DNA of 64,000 nucleotides, from the NCBI RefSeq assembly GCF_041320605.1, contig NZ_CP166679.1:2838001-2902000 (forward strand). The letters are read 5' to 3'. The stretch is from Arenibacter antarcticus. Its GTDB lineage: Bacteria; Bacteroidota; Bacteroidia; Flavobacteriales; Flavobacteriaceae. The notes beneath the pieces were generated by a model, which saw only the letters and a list, made by a program, of their open reading frames with translations, was not told where the DNA came from and searched no databases. The first letter of the stretch is position 1. Every line of letters begins with the position of its first letter. Positions 26,704 to 35,237 of the stretch are shown here, piece after piece. The translations under genes and the position numbers were made by a program.

Positions 26704-28085
26704 AATATTTTTTGGTAGTAGCATTATTTTTAGCCATGCCGATCCAGGCGCAACAACAAGACCAAAAACAAATACAGGAAATCTACGAGGAAGCACTATC
26801 CAATGGTAAGGGATATACCTGGCTAAACTACCTTTCCAATCAAATAGGAGCCCGACTCTCTGGGTCTATTCAAGCGGAAAAAGCGGTGAGTTATACCAAA
26901 TCTATTTTAGACTCCTTAGGATTAGACAAGGTTTGGTTGCAGCCAGTGAAAGTGCCTAAATGGGTGAGGGGAATTCCCGAATTTGCTTATCTGGAAAGTA
27001 GCGCTGGATTTACCAATAATGTTCCGGTCCGTGCCCTTGGAGGCTCTGTAGCTACCCCAATGGGTGGTATAAAGGCAAATGTCATAGAGGTAAGGGGCAT
27101 TGAAGAGCTAAAAGCATTGGGGACAACTAAAATTCAAGGGAAGATTGTTTTTTTTAACAAGCCCATGGATCCTACTATTTTAAATACTATGGACGCATAT
27201 GCAGCTGCAGTTGACCAAAGGTATTCGGGGGCAACGGAGGCGTCCAAATATGGCGCTATAGGGGTAATCGTGCGATCGTTGAATTTACGTTTGGATGACT
27301 TTCCTCATACCGGTGCCATGAGTTACGGGGATACTCCGTTTGAAAAAAGGATTCCTGCCGCTGCCATTAGCACCAATGGAGCAGAATTGCTAAGTACATC
27401 CCTAAAACTGAACCCCGATATAAAGTTCTTTTTTAGGCAACATTGTAAAACCTTGCCCGATGTGGATTCCTTTAATGTAATTGGGGAGATTAAGGGGAGC
27501 ACTTATCCCGATGAAATTTTAGTGGTTGGTGCGCATTTAGATTCCTGGGACTTGGGAGATGGTTCTCATGACAATGGCGCTGGGAGCGTCCAAAGTATGG
27601 AGGTGTTGCGTTTGCTGAAAGCTACTGGTTACACACCAAAACGAACTATTCGTGTTGTTTTGTTTATGAACGAGGAAAATGGACTGCGAGGTGGTGCCAC
27701 CTACGCATCCGAATCGAGAAAGGGTAATGAGAATCATATTTTTGCCCTAGAAAGTGATTCCGGAGGATTTACACCAAGGGGTTTTACTTTTGAAAGTAAT
27801 CAGGGGAATTTTGAACAGTTACTGGGTTGGAAAAAATTGTTTGAACCCTATATGGTACACCTTTTTGAACAGGGCTTAAGTGGCGCTGATATTGGCCCGT
27901 TAAAAAATGACAATATTGTACTCGCTGGTTTACGACCAGATTCCCAACGCTATTTTGATCACCATCACTCGGAAAACGATACCTTTCAGCACATTAATAA
28001 ACGAGAATTGGAACTTGGTGCAGCTGCGATGGCCAGTTTGGTTTATCTTTTTGATACCTATGGAACGGTCGCTTCAAGTAATTAA
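26700..28085 (+). CDS. M28 family metallopeptidase (secreted, carboxypeptidase Q-like)
   Basis: 461 residues with signal peptide (YFLVVALFLAMPIQAQ). A PA-type insert near 105-240 (GGIKANVIEVRGIEELKALG) precedes the M28 zinc domain: VGAHLDSWDLGDGSHDNGAG (His279 and the bridging Asp), MNEENGLRGG (Glu pair), ESDSGGF and HHHSENDTF (last His). Probably a periplasmic or cell-surface aminopeptidase/dipeptidase for peptide use. Overlaps ppk2 by 4 bases. Confidence 0.88.
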   Translation: MKYFLVVALFLAMPIQAQQQDQKQIQEIYEEALSNGKGYTWLNYLSNQIGARLSGSIQAEKAVSYTKSILDSLGLDKVWLQPVKVPKWVRGIPEFAYLESSAGFTNNVPVRALGGSVATPMGGIKANVIEVRGIEELKALGTTKIQGKIVFFNKPMDPTILNTMDAYAAAVDQRYSGATEASKYGAIGVIVRSLNLRLDDFPHTGAMSYGDTPFEKRIPAAAISTNGAELLSTSLKLNPDIKFFFRQHCKTLPDVDSFNVIGEIKGSTYPDEILVVGAHLDSWDLGDGSHDNGAGSVQSMEVLRLLKATGYTPKRTIRVVLFMNEENGLRGGATYASESRKGNENHIFALESDSGGFTPRGFTFESNQGNFEQLLGWKKLFEPYMVHLFEQGLSGADIGPLKNDNIVLAGLRPDSQRYFDHHHSENDTFQHINKRELELGAAAMASLVYLFDTYGTVASSN

Positions 28086-28115
28086 ATAACTAATTCCCAA
28101 TCTAATCATTTTGGT

Positions 28116-28123
28116 TAATTTTG
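28116..28123 (+). promoter_or_regulatory. -7 element TAATTTTG for the M13 peptidase gene
   Basis: TAnnTTTG match 22 bases before the ATG at 28145; it supports that start, since the longer frame from 28121 would begin inside the promoter. Confidence 0.4.
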
Positions 28124-28144
28124 GGGACAGAAAAAACAACTCAA

Positions 28145-30193
28145 ATGAAAAATAAGTTATTAATTGCAGTACTTGGTATTGCGGTGATGAACTCTTGTAA
28201 AGAGGGAGCTACCAACACAGAAAAGGAAGCTCCAAGAGGCATCATCTTGGCAAATATGGATACTACGGTAAGTCCAAAAACAAATTTTTACGATTATGTA
28301 AACGGAACTTGGATGAAGAATACCCAAATTCCAGATGACCGTTCCAGTTGGGGCGGATTTAGTGTGCTTAGGAAGTCTACGGATGACAATGTGCTTAAAA
28401 TTATAGCCAAGGCAAAAGAAAGTGGTACATATGCCGATGATACGGACCAAGCAAAGGCACTTTTTGTATTCGATTCTAAATTAGATACCACTTCTCGCAA
28501 TGTAATGGGGCTTACTCCCTTACAACCAACCTTGGATGCTATAGCAAATCTTAAATCCTTGACGGAATTACAAACCTTGCTGGTCAAGGATCCAGCTGCC
28601 AATTCTCCATTTATAAGTCTTGGTGCTTCTCCGGATCTTAACAATAGCGAGATGAATGCGGCCTATATTTTTCCTAACGGATTAGGTTTGCCTGATCGTG
28701 ATTTTTATTTAGACCAGGATTCCAAATCTAAGGAAATCCGGGAAGAATATGTAAACTACATAACCAAAATGCTTCAGTTCTTGGGAGATAATGAAACTGT
28801 AGCAAAGACTTCGGCTATAAAAATTTTGGCCATGGAAACTGCGTTGGCAGAACCAAGATTAGATAAGGTGGAAAGCAGGGATGCCAGAAACTTTAACAAT
28901 CCAAAAACAATTGCCGAGACGCAAGCGCTTTTACCCGCATGGGACATTAAAAAATTGATGTCCGATATGGAGATAAAAAAGCAAATGGATACACTTCTGG
29001 TGACTCAGCCTAAATATTTAGAGGCATTAAATAAGTTCTTGAAAAGTAACTCTTTGGAAGATATTAAAACGTTGGTGCGATGGGATACGTTTAATAGTGC
29101 CGCCTCAAAACTTAGTACCCCTATAGAAAATGCCAATTGGGAGTTTTACAGCAAATATTTAAGGGGAGATAAGGAACAGAGACCCGCGGATGAAAGAGCA
29201 TTGGCGGCGGTAAACAGTTCGGTTGGCGAAGCTTTAGGTCAATTATATGTGGATGAAATGTTTCCTCCTGAAGCCAAGGAAAAAGCTGAAACCATGATTG
29301 CCAATATTATATCTGCTTTTCAGACCCGTATAAAAAAATTGGATTGGATGAGCGATTCTACTAAGCTAAAAGCGATAGAGAAGTTGGACAAATTCACCGT
29401 TAAAATTGGCTACCCTGATAAGTGGGAAGATTATTCTACCATGGAGGTTACAAAGGACAACAGTTATTTTAGCAATATGATGGCCGTGCAAAAGTGGGAG
29501 AATGCTAAAAATATTTCCGAAATAGGAGAGCCTGTTGACAAATCGGAATGGGGAATGTCTCCACAAACGGTGAATGCCTATTTTAATCCTATGAATAACG
29601 AGATTGTTTTTCCGGCAGCTATTCTACAGCCTCCATTTTATGATTATCTGGCAGATGATGCGGTAAATTACGGTGGAATCGGTGCCGTCATAGGGCATGA
29701 GATTTCACATGCATTTGACGATAGTGGCTCTAGATTTGACGCTAATGGAAATCTAGTAAACTGGTGGACCGAAGGAGATTTGTCTAGGTTTACGGACCGT
29801 AGTACTGCACTTGCTGACCAATATGATAAAATTGAGGTGTTAGATAGCGTATTTGTAAATGGTAAATTTACCTTGGGTGAGAATATTGGAGATCTCGGAG
29901 GTGTGTTGGGCGCCTATGATGGTCTGCAACAGTATTTTGAAAAAAATGGAAGACCAGATAAAATTGATGGATTTACTCCAGAACAGCGATTTTTTATGTC
30001 GTGGGCAACCATATGGCGCACCCTATCCAGAGATGAGGCCCTTCGTACCCAAGTAAAGACAGATCCGCATTCTCCTGGAAGATACAGAGCTACACAGCCG
30101 CTACAGAATATAGATGCTTTTTATGAAGCCTTTGATATACAAGCCGAAGATGATATGTATTTGGAGCCTAAAAATAGGATCCGAATCTGGTAA
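28145..30193 (+). CDS. M13 family metallopeptidase lipoprotein (PepO/neprilysin-like)
   Basis: 682 residues. Lipoprotein signal AVLGIAVMNSC (Cys about 17). N-terminal M13 domain from SPKTNFYDYVNGTWMKN; catalytic zinc motif HEISH at 518-522 with AFDDSGSRFD after it, and the third ligand in GENIGDLGGV. It should be anchored in the envelope and cleave oligopeptides. Together with the M28 gene just upstream it points to peptide use. A terminator follows at 30216-30241. Confidence 0.93.
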   Translation: MKNKLLIAVLGIAVMNSCKEGATNTEKEAPRGIILANMDTTVSPKTNFYDYVNGTWMKNTQIPDDRSSWGGFSVLRKSTDDNVLKIIAKAKESGTYADDTDQAKALFVFDSKLDTTSRNVMGLTPLQPTLDAIANLKSLTELQTLLVKDPAANSPFISLGASPDLNNSEMNAAYIFPNGLGLPDRDFYLDQDSKSKEIREEYVNYITKMLQFLGDNETVAKTSAIKILAMETALAEPRLDKVESRDARNFNNPKTIAETQALLPAWDIKKLMSDMEIKKQMDTLLVTQPKYLEALNKFLKSNSLEDIKTLVRWDTFNSAASKLSTPIENANWEFYSKYLRGDKEQRPADERALAAVNSSVGEALGQLYVDEMFPPEAKEKAETMIANIISAFQTRIKKLDWMSDSTKLKAIEKLDKFTVKIGYPDKWEDYSTMEVTKDNSYFSNMMAVQKWENAKNISEIGEPVDKSEWGMSPQTVNAYFNPMNNEIVFPAAILQPPFYDYLADDAVNYGGIGAVIGHEISHAFDDSGSRFDANGNLVNWWTEGDLSRFTDRSTALADQYDKIEVLDSVFVNGKFTLGENIGDLGGVLGAYDGLQQYFEKNGRPDKIDGFTPEQRFFMSWATIWRTLSRDEALRTQVKTDPHSPGRYRATQPLQNIDAFYEAFDIQAEDDMYLEPKNRIRIW

Positions 30194-30215
30194 TTTTGTA
30201 GGATATTGGAATGTA

Positions 30216-30241
30216 AAGGGGAGCTCTAAAGGCTCCCTTTT
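30216..30241 (+). terminator. Terminator after M13 peptidase
   Basis: GGGAGC (30219-30224) and GCTCCC (30232-30237) extended by A-T/G-T pairs, then TTTTCTTT. Confidence 0.75.
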
Positions 30242-30302
30242 CTTTGTTAAAGAATAATTTCTATTGAAAACGTTAACTATTTTATACTCCAAAACAAAAT
30301 AG

Positions 30303-30310
30303 TACCTTTG
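30303..30310 (+). promoter_or_regulatory. -7 element TACCTTTG for the dual immunophilin gene
   Basis: TAnnTTTG match 23 bases before the ATG at 30333, with a T-run 19 bases upstream in place of the -33 element. Confidence 0.45.
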
Positions 30311-30332
30311 TTCCTCACAAAAAAACAGCGAT

Positions 30333-31265
30333 ATGCAAGACGGAATTTATGCAAAATTCAATACTTCGAAAGGAGATATATTGGTAAAACTTACCCATGA
30401 TAAAACACCTGGTACGGTAGGTAACTTTGTTGCTTTGGCGGAAGGTACATTGGAAAATAGCGTTAAAGCTCAAGGAAAACCTTATTATGATGGATTAAAA
30501 TTCCACAGGGTCATTCCAGATTTTATGATCCAAGGTGGATGTCCACTAGGAACAGGTACAGGGGACGGTGGTTACAAATTTGATGATGAATTTCATCCAG
30601 AACTTACCCATAATGCCCCTGGAGTACTTTCCATGGCAAATGCCGGACCCGGTACTAACGGGACACAATTCTTTATAACCCATATTGCTACTCCGTGGTT
30701 AGATAATAAACATACTGTTTTTGGACATGTTGTGGAAGGTCAGGATATAGTGGATAGTATTGCACAAGGGGATAAGATTGAAAGTTTAACCATAGCGCGG
30801 ATAGGTGCCGATGCCGAGAATTGGAATGCAATCGAAGCCTTTAGAACTTTTGAAGGGTCTAGGGAAAAAAGATTGGTAGAAGAAAAACAAAAATTGGCTA
30901 AGGAATTGGATAAGGTGGCAGCCGGATTTGAAGAAACCAAAAGCGGACTTAGGTACAAAATTATTCAAAAAGGGAATGGTGCTACTCCTAAAAGTGGCGA
31001 GAATGTATCTGTACACTACGAGGGATCCTTGTTAAACGGCCAGGTTTTTGATTCTTCCTATAAGAGGAAAGAGCCTATTCAATTTGAATTAGGAGTTGGA
31101 CAGGTAATTCCAGGGTGGGATGAAGGCATTCTGCTTTTAAAGGTTGGTGATAAGGCGAGATTTGTGATTCCATCACCTTTGGCATATGGTAGTGCTGGTG
31201 CAGGTGGGGTTATTCCTCCTGATGCTACCCTTATCTTTGATGTAGAACTTATGGGAGTTAGTTAA
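30333..31265 (+). CDS. Cyclophilin-FKBP fusion peptidyl-prolyl isomerase
   Basis: 310 residues with two unrelated isomerase folds. Residues 1-165 are a cyclophilin (FHRVIPDFMIQGG, MANAGPGTNGTQFF, LDNKHTVFGHV). A coiled linker follows (VEEKQKLAKELDKVAAGFEE), and 205-310 are an FKBP domain (VSVHYEGSLLNGQVFDSS, VIPGWDEGILLLKVGDKA, AYGSAGAGGVIPP). No signal peptide, so probably cytoplasmic. Dual immunophilins of this order have been described from Flavobacterium. Likely helps proline-limited folding. Confidence 0.92.
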   Translation: MQDGIYAKFNTSKGDILVKLTHDKTPGTVGNFVALAEGTLENSVKAQGKPYYDGLKFHRVIPDFMIQGGCPLGTGTGDGGYKFDDEFHPELTHNAPGVLSMANAGPGTNGTQFFITHIATPWLDNKHTVFGHVVEGQDIVDSIAQGDKIESLTIARIGADAENWNAIEAFRTFEGSREKRLVEEKQKLAKELDKVAAGFEETKSGLRYKIIQKGNGATPKSGENVSVHYEGSLLNGQVFDSSYKRKEPIQFELGVGQVIPGWDEGILLLKVGDKARFVIPSPLAYGSAGAGGVIPPDATLIFDVELMGVS

Positions 31266-31291
31266 TACAATAAGAATGTTTTAATATAAGT

Positions 31292-31320
31292 AAAAGGTCT
31301 TAAGAAATTAGGGCCTTTTT
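31292..31320 (+). terminator. Terminator after the dual immunophilin gene
   Basis: AAAAGGTCTT / AGGGCCTTTT stem with two wobble pairs, 8-base loop, ends in T. Confidence 0.75.
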
Positions 31321-31513
31321 GCATTCAATAGTTTTGTGGGAATGGGGCAGTTCTTACCTAGGTTGGTGAGGGACTCCCAATAGTTGGCTATAGCGGTTGC
31401 TTGCCGAAAGTGTCTTTAGTAAAATACTGTTTCGCCCATCACCCTATCTTAAAAATAAAAGGAAAAGTTCCTTATTGTAGAAAGAGGTTAGGGAATAAAA
31501 AATGGACATTAGT
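31321..31513. other. Non-coding stretch downstream of the microprotein at 31514
   Basis: No recognisable gene. If the microprotein frame at 31514-31603 once continued as its 58-residue relative does, the lost tail would lie here, but no frame restoring the KYKKAV-type end was found by eye. Confidence 0.3.
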
Positions 31514-31603
31514 TTATTGTCGTTTAGGTCTGTTGAGGCTTAGTACCAATAACGCAACGTTAATTACCAATAGGGATAATAAGATAGTGAAAAAGGTAGT
31601 CAT
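31514..31603 (-). CDS. 29-residue membrane microprotein related to the one at 13132-13308
   Basis: ATG at 31603, stop at 31514. The sequence is one membrane helix (FFTILLSLLVINVALLVLSL) and a short basic end (NRPKRQ). It shares M-x-T-F-F-x-I, L-x-V-I-N, L and S-x-N with the 58-residue protein at 13132-13308, 12 of 24 positions in an ungapped alignment. It lacks the second half of that protein, so it may be a truncated copy or a shorter functional form. Function unknown. Confidence 0.45.
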   Translation of the reverse strand: MTTFFTILLSLLVINVALLVLSLNRPKRQ

Positions 31604-31774
31604 AGTATATGTTCTTTTAAAATTTAAAAGGGGGTATTTATATATATACTAGTGTAGATGTGAAATTTGCTGATTGGTTGCGTGAAAATTAATTAAATAT
31701 TATAATTAAGATGTTTCCTGCATAAATGGTGTACATATGTATAGATGCACACCAGTAAGTAGCCAATGGCAAAT

Positions 31775-31800
31775 AAAAAAGCCCATCCAATTGGACGGGC
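31775..31800 (-). terminator. Rho-independent terminator of the cold-shock gene
   Basis: On the minus strand GCCCGTCC-AATT-GGATGGGC (one wobble) followed by six T (31780-31775). Confidence 0.88.
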
Positions 31801-31833
31801 TTCTATCTTTAAAAAAAAGTTGTATCGTAATTA

Positions 31834-32025
31834 TTAAATCACTTTCACGTTTACCGCGTTCAATCCTTTTTTACCTTGTTGTAGTTCAAATTCTACAACA
31901 TCACCTTCACGAATTTCATCGATTAAACCAGAAATGTGTACAAAGTGATCTTCGCTTGAGCCATCTTCAGTGATAAATCCAAAACCTTTAGAATCATTGA
32001 AGAATTTTACTGTTCCTTTATTCAT
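31834..32025 (-). CDS. Cold-shock protein, CspA family
   Basis: 63 residues, a single cold-shock domain: KFFNDSKGFGFITED (RNP-1) and HFVHISGL (RNP-2). Binds single-stranded RNA or DNA and melts RNA structure. About 300 bases lie between its start and the next gene upstream, so a long 5' leader, usual for csp genes, is possible. Own terminator. Confidence 0.95.
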   Translation of the reverse strand: MNKGTVKFFNDSKGFGFITEDGSSEDHFVHISGLIDEIREGDVVEFELQQGKKGLNAVNVKVI

Positions 32026-32323
32026 TATAAAAAATTAAAAAAATTATATTAGATGCAAATATAGGACATAATTGTTTAACAACATGATTTTTTGATAGTT
32101 ATATTTAATTTTCTCATATTATCGTCCATTACTTTATTGCTAAATAGCTGTTTTATAAGGGTTTTACCTAGTCTTAGTTGGCTGTCATATGTTTTGTGAC
32201 ATTTCGTTTGTATAATGAGATCTTAAACAAAATTGAATAATAGAAAGAATGGTTGTAAATAAACAAAACCTTCCATATTGGAAGGTTTTGCTTTATGTAA
32301 TCGGTGCGCTATGCGCAAGACAA
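32026..32323. other. Upstream region of the cold-shock gene
   Basis: 298 bases without a gene. Holds the AT-rich leader of csp, a short inverted repeat TGTCA/TGACA (32183-32201) and, at the far end, the terminator of the peroxiredoxin gene. Confidence 0.45.
32264..32290. terminator. Perfect 12-bp hairpin downstream of the peroxiredoxin gene
   Basis: CAAAACCTTCCA-TAT-TGGAAGGTTTTG, with T-rich sequence after it on the minus strand. Confidence 0.8.
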
Positions 32324-32962
32324 TTAAATATTTGGCTGTGGAGTAAGTCGTAAATAAGGCTTTATCTCCTCTACACCTTTTGGGAATAGTTTTTTAGCAT
32401 CCTCGGTACTGATAGCTGGACTCACTACTACCTTTTCACCTTGCTTCCAATCTGCAGGGGTGGCCACCTTATGGTAAGCGGTTAATTGAAGCGAATCTAT
32501 AACTCTTAAAAGCTCGTGGAAATTACGGCCGGTAGAGGCAGGATAAGTGATGATTAATTTAACGGTTTTGTCTGGTGCAACAATATATACAGAACGAACG
32601 GTTAAATTGTTATCCGCGTTGGGGTGTATCATATCGTACAAAGTCGATACTTTTTTATCCTCATCCGCTATAATCGGGAAATTTACGGTTGTGTTTTGTG
32701 TCTCGTTAATATCCTTGATCCATTCTGCATGCGATACGGCACCATCTACGCTAAGTGCCATCATTTTTACATTTCGCTTATCAAACTCGCCCTTAAACTT
32801 TGCAGCTGCCCCCAATTCTGTAGTACATACAGGTGTGAAATCTGCAGGATGTGAAAATAAGATTCCCCATCCGTCACCTAAATAATCATAAAAATTAATC
32901 ATTCCAACGGAGCTGTCCGCCGTAAAATCAGGGGCCAAATCGCCCAATCGTATTGTTGCCAT
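32324..32962 (-). CDS. 1-Cys peroxiredoxin (Prx6 type)
   Basis: 212 residues. Peroxidatic Cys in HPADFTPVCTTEL (the only Cys in the protein, hence 1-Cys). The Prx6-type C-terminal extension is present (ATPADWKQGEKVVV). Reduces hydrogen peroxide or organic peroxides in the cytoplasm. Single-gene unit with its own terminator. Confidence 0.93.
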   Translation of the reverse strand: MATIRLGDLAPDFTADSSVGMINFYDYLGDGWGILFSHPADFTPVCTTELGAAAKFKGEFDKRNVKMMALSVDGAVSHAEWIKDINETQNTTVNFPIIADEDKKVSTLYDMIHPNADNNLTVRSVYIVAPDKTVKLIITYPASTGRNFHELLRVIDSLQLTAYHKVATPADWKQGEKVVVSPAISTEDAKKLFPKGVEEIKPYLRLTPQPNI

Positions 32963-33207
32963 TTTCTAGTGATTTTAGTTAAAATTAATATCCTATAAAA
33001 TTAGTAGATTATAATTGATCTGACTTTTATAAAAGGTTAAAAAAGTATTAAAAAGTATTGTATTTTAATGCTAATTTTGATAGGGTAGGGAAAATGTGTA
33101 AAAATAAATTGATTGCGTTGATGCCAATTTTCGGAAGTTGACATTTCTTGGTGTATGGTTTTACAATTTTAAAATTAAAATAGAATCGTTTTTATTAATT
33201 ATAAAGA

Positions 33208-33750
33208 ATGGAAGAAAAATTATTAGAACAACTAAGATACCCGATAGGGCATTTTGTTTATACGCATACGGTAGATGATATTATTGTGTCGGACTGGATT
33301 TCTGAATTGGAGGCATTACCCTCTCGTTTAGAAGATTTGGTACGCCCATTAACGGAGTCGCAATTAAACACCCCCTATCGTTCAGGAGGGTGGACAGTTA
33401 GGCAGGTAGTCCATCATATAGGAGACAGCCACCATAATAGCTATACTCGATTTAAATGGATGCTTACCGAGGACAAACCGGTGATTAAGGCGTATCAAGA
33501 AAAAGATTGGAGCAACCTGTTTGACGCCCGATTGGGACCCATAGATATGTCATTGGATTATATAAAAGCACTTCATGTAAAATTGGTGTTTCTATTACGA
33601 GGTTTAACCAAAGAGGATCTAGCCAGAGTGTACATTCATCCAAAGGGTAATGTTGAGGTAAGCCTCATGGAAAATATTGGCCGGTATGCATGGCATGGAA
33701 ACCATCATTTGGCGCATATCAGTGGACTAAAGGAACGAAACGGTTGGTAA
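33208..33750 (+). CDS. YfiT family DinB-fold metal-dependent protein (bacillithiol-transferase-like)
   Basis: 180 residues. Helical DinB fold with the metal histidines in VRQVVHHIGDSHHNSYTRFKW and AWHGNHHLAHI, and the lead-in LRYPIGHFVY typical of YfiT. In Firmicutes relatives transfer bacillithiol to drugs; whether this organism makes bacillithiol cannot be seen here. Single gene. Confidence 0.83.
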   Translation: MEEKLLEQLRYPIGHFVYTHTVDDIIVSDWISELEALPSRLEDLVRPLTESQLNTPYRSGGWTVRQVVHHIGDSHHNSYTRFKWMLTEDKPVIKAYQEKDWSNLFDARLGPIDMSLDYIKALHVKLVFLLRGLTKEDLARVYIHPKGNVEVSLMENIGRYAWHGNHHLAHISGLKERNGW

Positions 33751-33916
33751 ATGTATACCGTGTAAAACAAACAGCCGGTTTTAGGAGGTGGATTTTTGAA
33801 ACGTAGATATTAACTAGATCAGTGCATCCTAATAGATACAAAATACGCTTGGCTTTTATTACGCCTCCAAAAAAAAACGGTGGGTTAATAAAGGGCGATT
33901 GCGATGTGGTGACCTA

Positions 33917-34477
33917 TCAAGCAGTTTTCCACTTTATATTACAGCCGATACTCGGTTTTTGATCGGGATTAATTTTTGAACCATTGAGCAGATCGTTCAT
34001 CGCTGCTTTTAAATCAGCACCAGTTACCGCTAAACCATTTCCTGGCCGGGAAGAATCAAACTGACCACGGTATACCAATTTTAAATCTGCATCAAATAAA
34101 TAAATATCTGGGGTGCATGCGGCATCGTAGGCCTTGGCAACTTCCTGTGTTTCGTCATATAAATAAGGGAAAGTGTAATTTTTCTCCTTGCTGATCAACT
34201 TCATCAAGTGGGGGGCATCCTGCGGATAGTTTTCCACGTCGTTGCTAGAAATTCCTATAAATGAAATTCCTAAGGCCTGAAATTCAATTGCTGTTTTTGA
34301 CAGTTCGGGATTAATATGTTTAACAAATGGACAATGGTTGCAGATAAACATAATTACCGTACCTACAGATCCCTTTAACTCGTGTAGCGTACTATTTTTT
34401 TCTAGGGAGGTATCTAATAAATTAAAATCTGGTGCAATAGTACCTAAAGGCAACATATTGCTGGGAGTATTGGCCAT
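33917..34477 (-). CDS. Thioredoxin-fold redoxin (AhpC/TSA-like)
   Basis: 186 residues without signal peptide. Redox site MFICNHCPFVKHI gives a CxxC (CNHC), with thioredoxin-like cis-Pro region ACTPDIYLFD. It belongs to the group of thioredoxin-family proteins often called AhpC/TSA redoxins. Likely cytoplasmic thiol reductase or peroxidase; substrate unknown. ATG at 34477. Confidence 0.85.
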   Translation of the reverse strand: MANTPSNMLPLGTIAPDFNLLDTSLEKNSTLHELKGSVGTVIMFICNHCPFVKHINPELSKTAIEFQALGISFIGISSNDVENYPQDAPHLMKLISKEKNYTFPYLYDETQEVAKAYDAACTPDIYLFDADLKLVYRGQFDSSRPGNGLAVTGADLKAAMNDLLNGSKINPDQKPSIGCNIKWKTA

Positions 34478-34593
34478 GGGATGTGTTTTTACTTTGTGCT
34501 GTAATATTGTGATTAAGGCTAAAAGTAGTTAAATTTATTTGTATTTGAAAATGACAATAACTATCTTAAATATGCGAATTAAATTAGGGGAAA

Positions 34594-34899
34594 ATGAAAA
34601 ATTCATATACAACATTATCGGAGGCTATTACAGATCTAAAAGGAGCAGGGTATACTCAAGATTTAAACCTATGTGAAAAAGGAGTGGAGGACAAAAGGCT
34701 GAAGCGTATGCACCGGGCACAAGAGTTTAATGTGGTTAAATATTACCGCTTCGAAGGAATGAGCAATCCGGATGACAATGTGGTGTTGTATGTCATAGAG
34801 ACCAAAGCAGGGGATAAGGGCCTTTTGGTAGATGCCTATGGAGCCTATTCGGGGAATGTATCCAAAGAAATTATTGATAAACTTAGAATAATTAGATGA
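34594..34899 (+). CDS. Conserved small protein, first gene of a four-gene run
   Basis: 101 residues: an N-terminal helical part (TLSEAITDLKGAGYTQDL), a basic strand region with ALKRMHRAQEFNVVKYYRFEG-like content, and LYVIETKAGDKGLLVDAYG. Such proteins are common in flavobacteria; some databases label them phosphoribosylpyrophosphate synthetase, for which I see no sequence support. It overlaps csaA by 4 bases, so the two are probably translated together. Confidence 0.65.
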   Translation: MKNSYTTLSEAITDLKGAGYTQDLNLCEKGVEDKRLKRMHRAQEFNVVKYYRFEGMSNPDDNVVLYVIETKAGDKGLLVDAYGAYSGNVSKEIIDKLRIIR

Positions 34900-35234
34900 G
34901 CGAAACCATTAGCTGGACAGATTTTACCAAAATAGAAATGCGGGTAGGTACCATTATTGAAGTTTCTGATTTTCCAAAAGCCAAAAATCCATCCTATCAG
35001 ATTCTGGTCGATTTTGGCCCCGATCTGGGAGTTAGAAAATCGTCGGCACAAATAACCACAAGATATTCCAAGGATCACCTTGTGGGGAAACAGGTAATTG
35101 CTGTCATTAATTTTCCCAAGAAACAAATTGCAAATTTCATGAGTGAATGTCTTATATTGGGGGCTGTTGATGGGGCCGATGTGATTTTGTTACAACCTGA
35201 GATCAAGGTCGTCAACGGACTTAAAATTTCTTAA
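34896..35234 (+). CDS. csaA: tRNA-binding protein CsaA
   Basis: 112 residues, a free-standing OB-fold tRNA-binding domain: FTKIEMRVGTIIEVSDFPKAKNPSY, then SSAQITTRYSKDHLVGKQVIAVINFPKKQI. Relatives act as dimers that bind tRNA and have been proposed as chaperones. Overlaps the upstream gene by 4 bases; the transporter gene begins 3 bases after its stop. Confidence 0.9.
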   Translation: MSETISWTDFTKIEMRVGTIIEVSDFPKAKNPSYQILVDFGPDLGVRKSSAQITTRYSKDHLVGKQVIAVINFPKKQIANFMSECLILGAVDGADVILLQPEIKVVNGLKIS

Positions 35235-35237
35235 TAT

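Noticed and set aside
31401-31652. 83-codon plus-strand frame
   Set aside because: Composition is random-looking and it lies over the microprotein frame on the other strand; no promoter or conserved pattern.
34594-34899. Label as phosphoribosylpyrophosphate synthetase
   Set aside because: No PRPP-binding motif and only 101 residues; kept as a conserved unknown.
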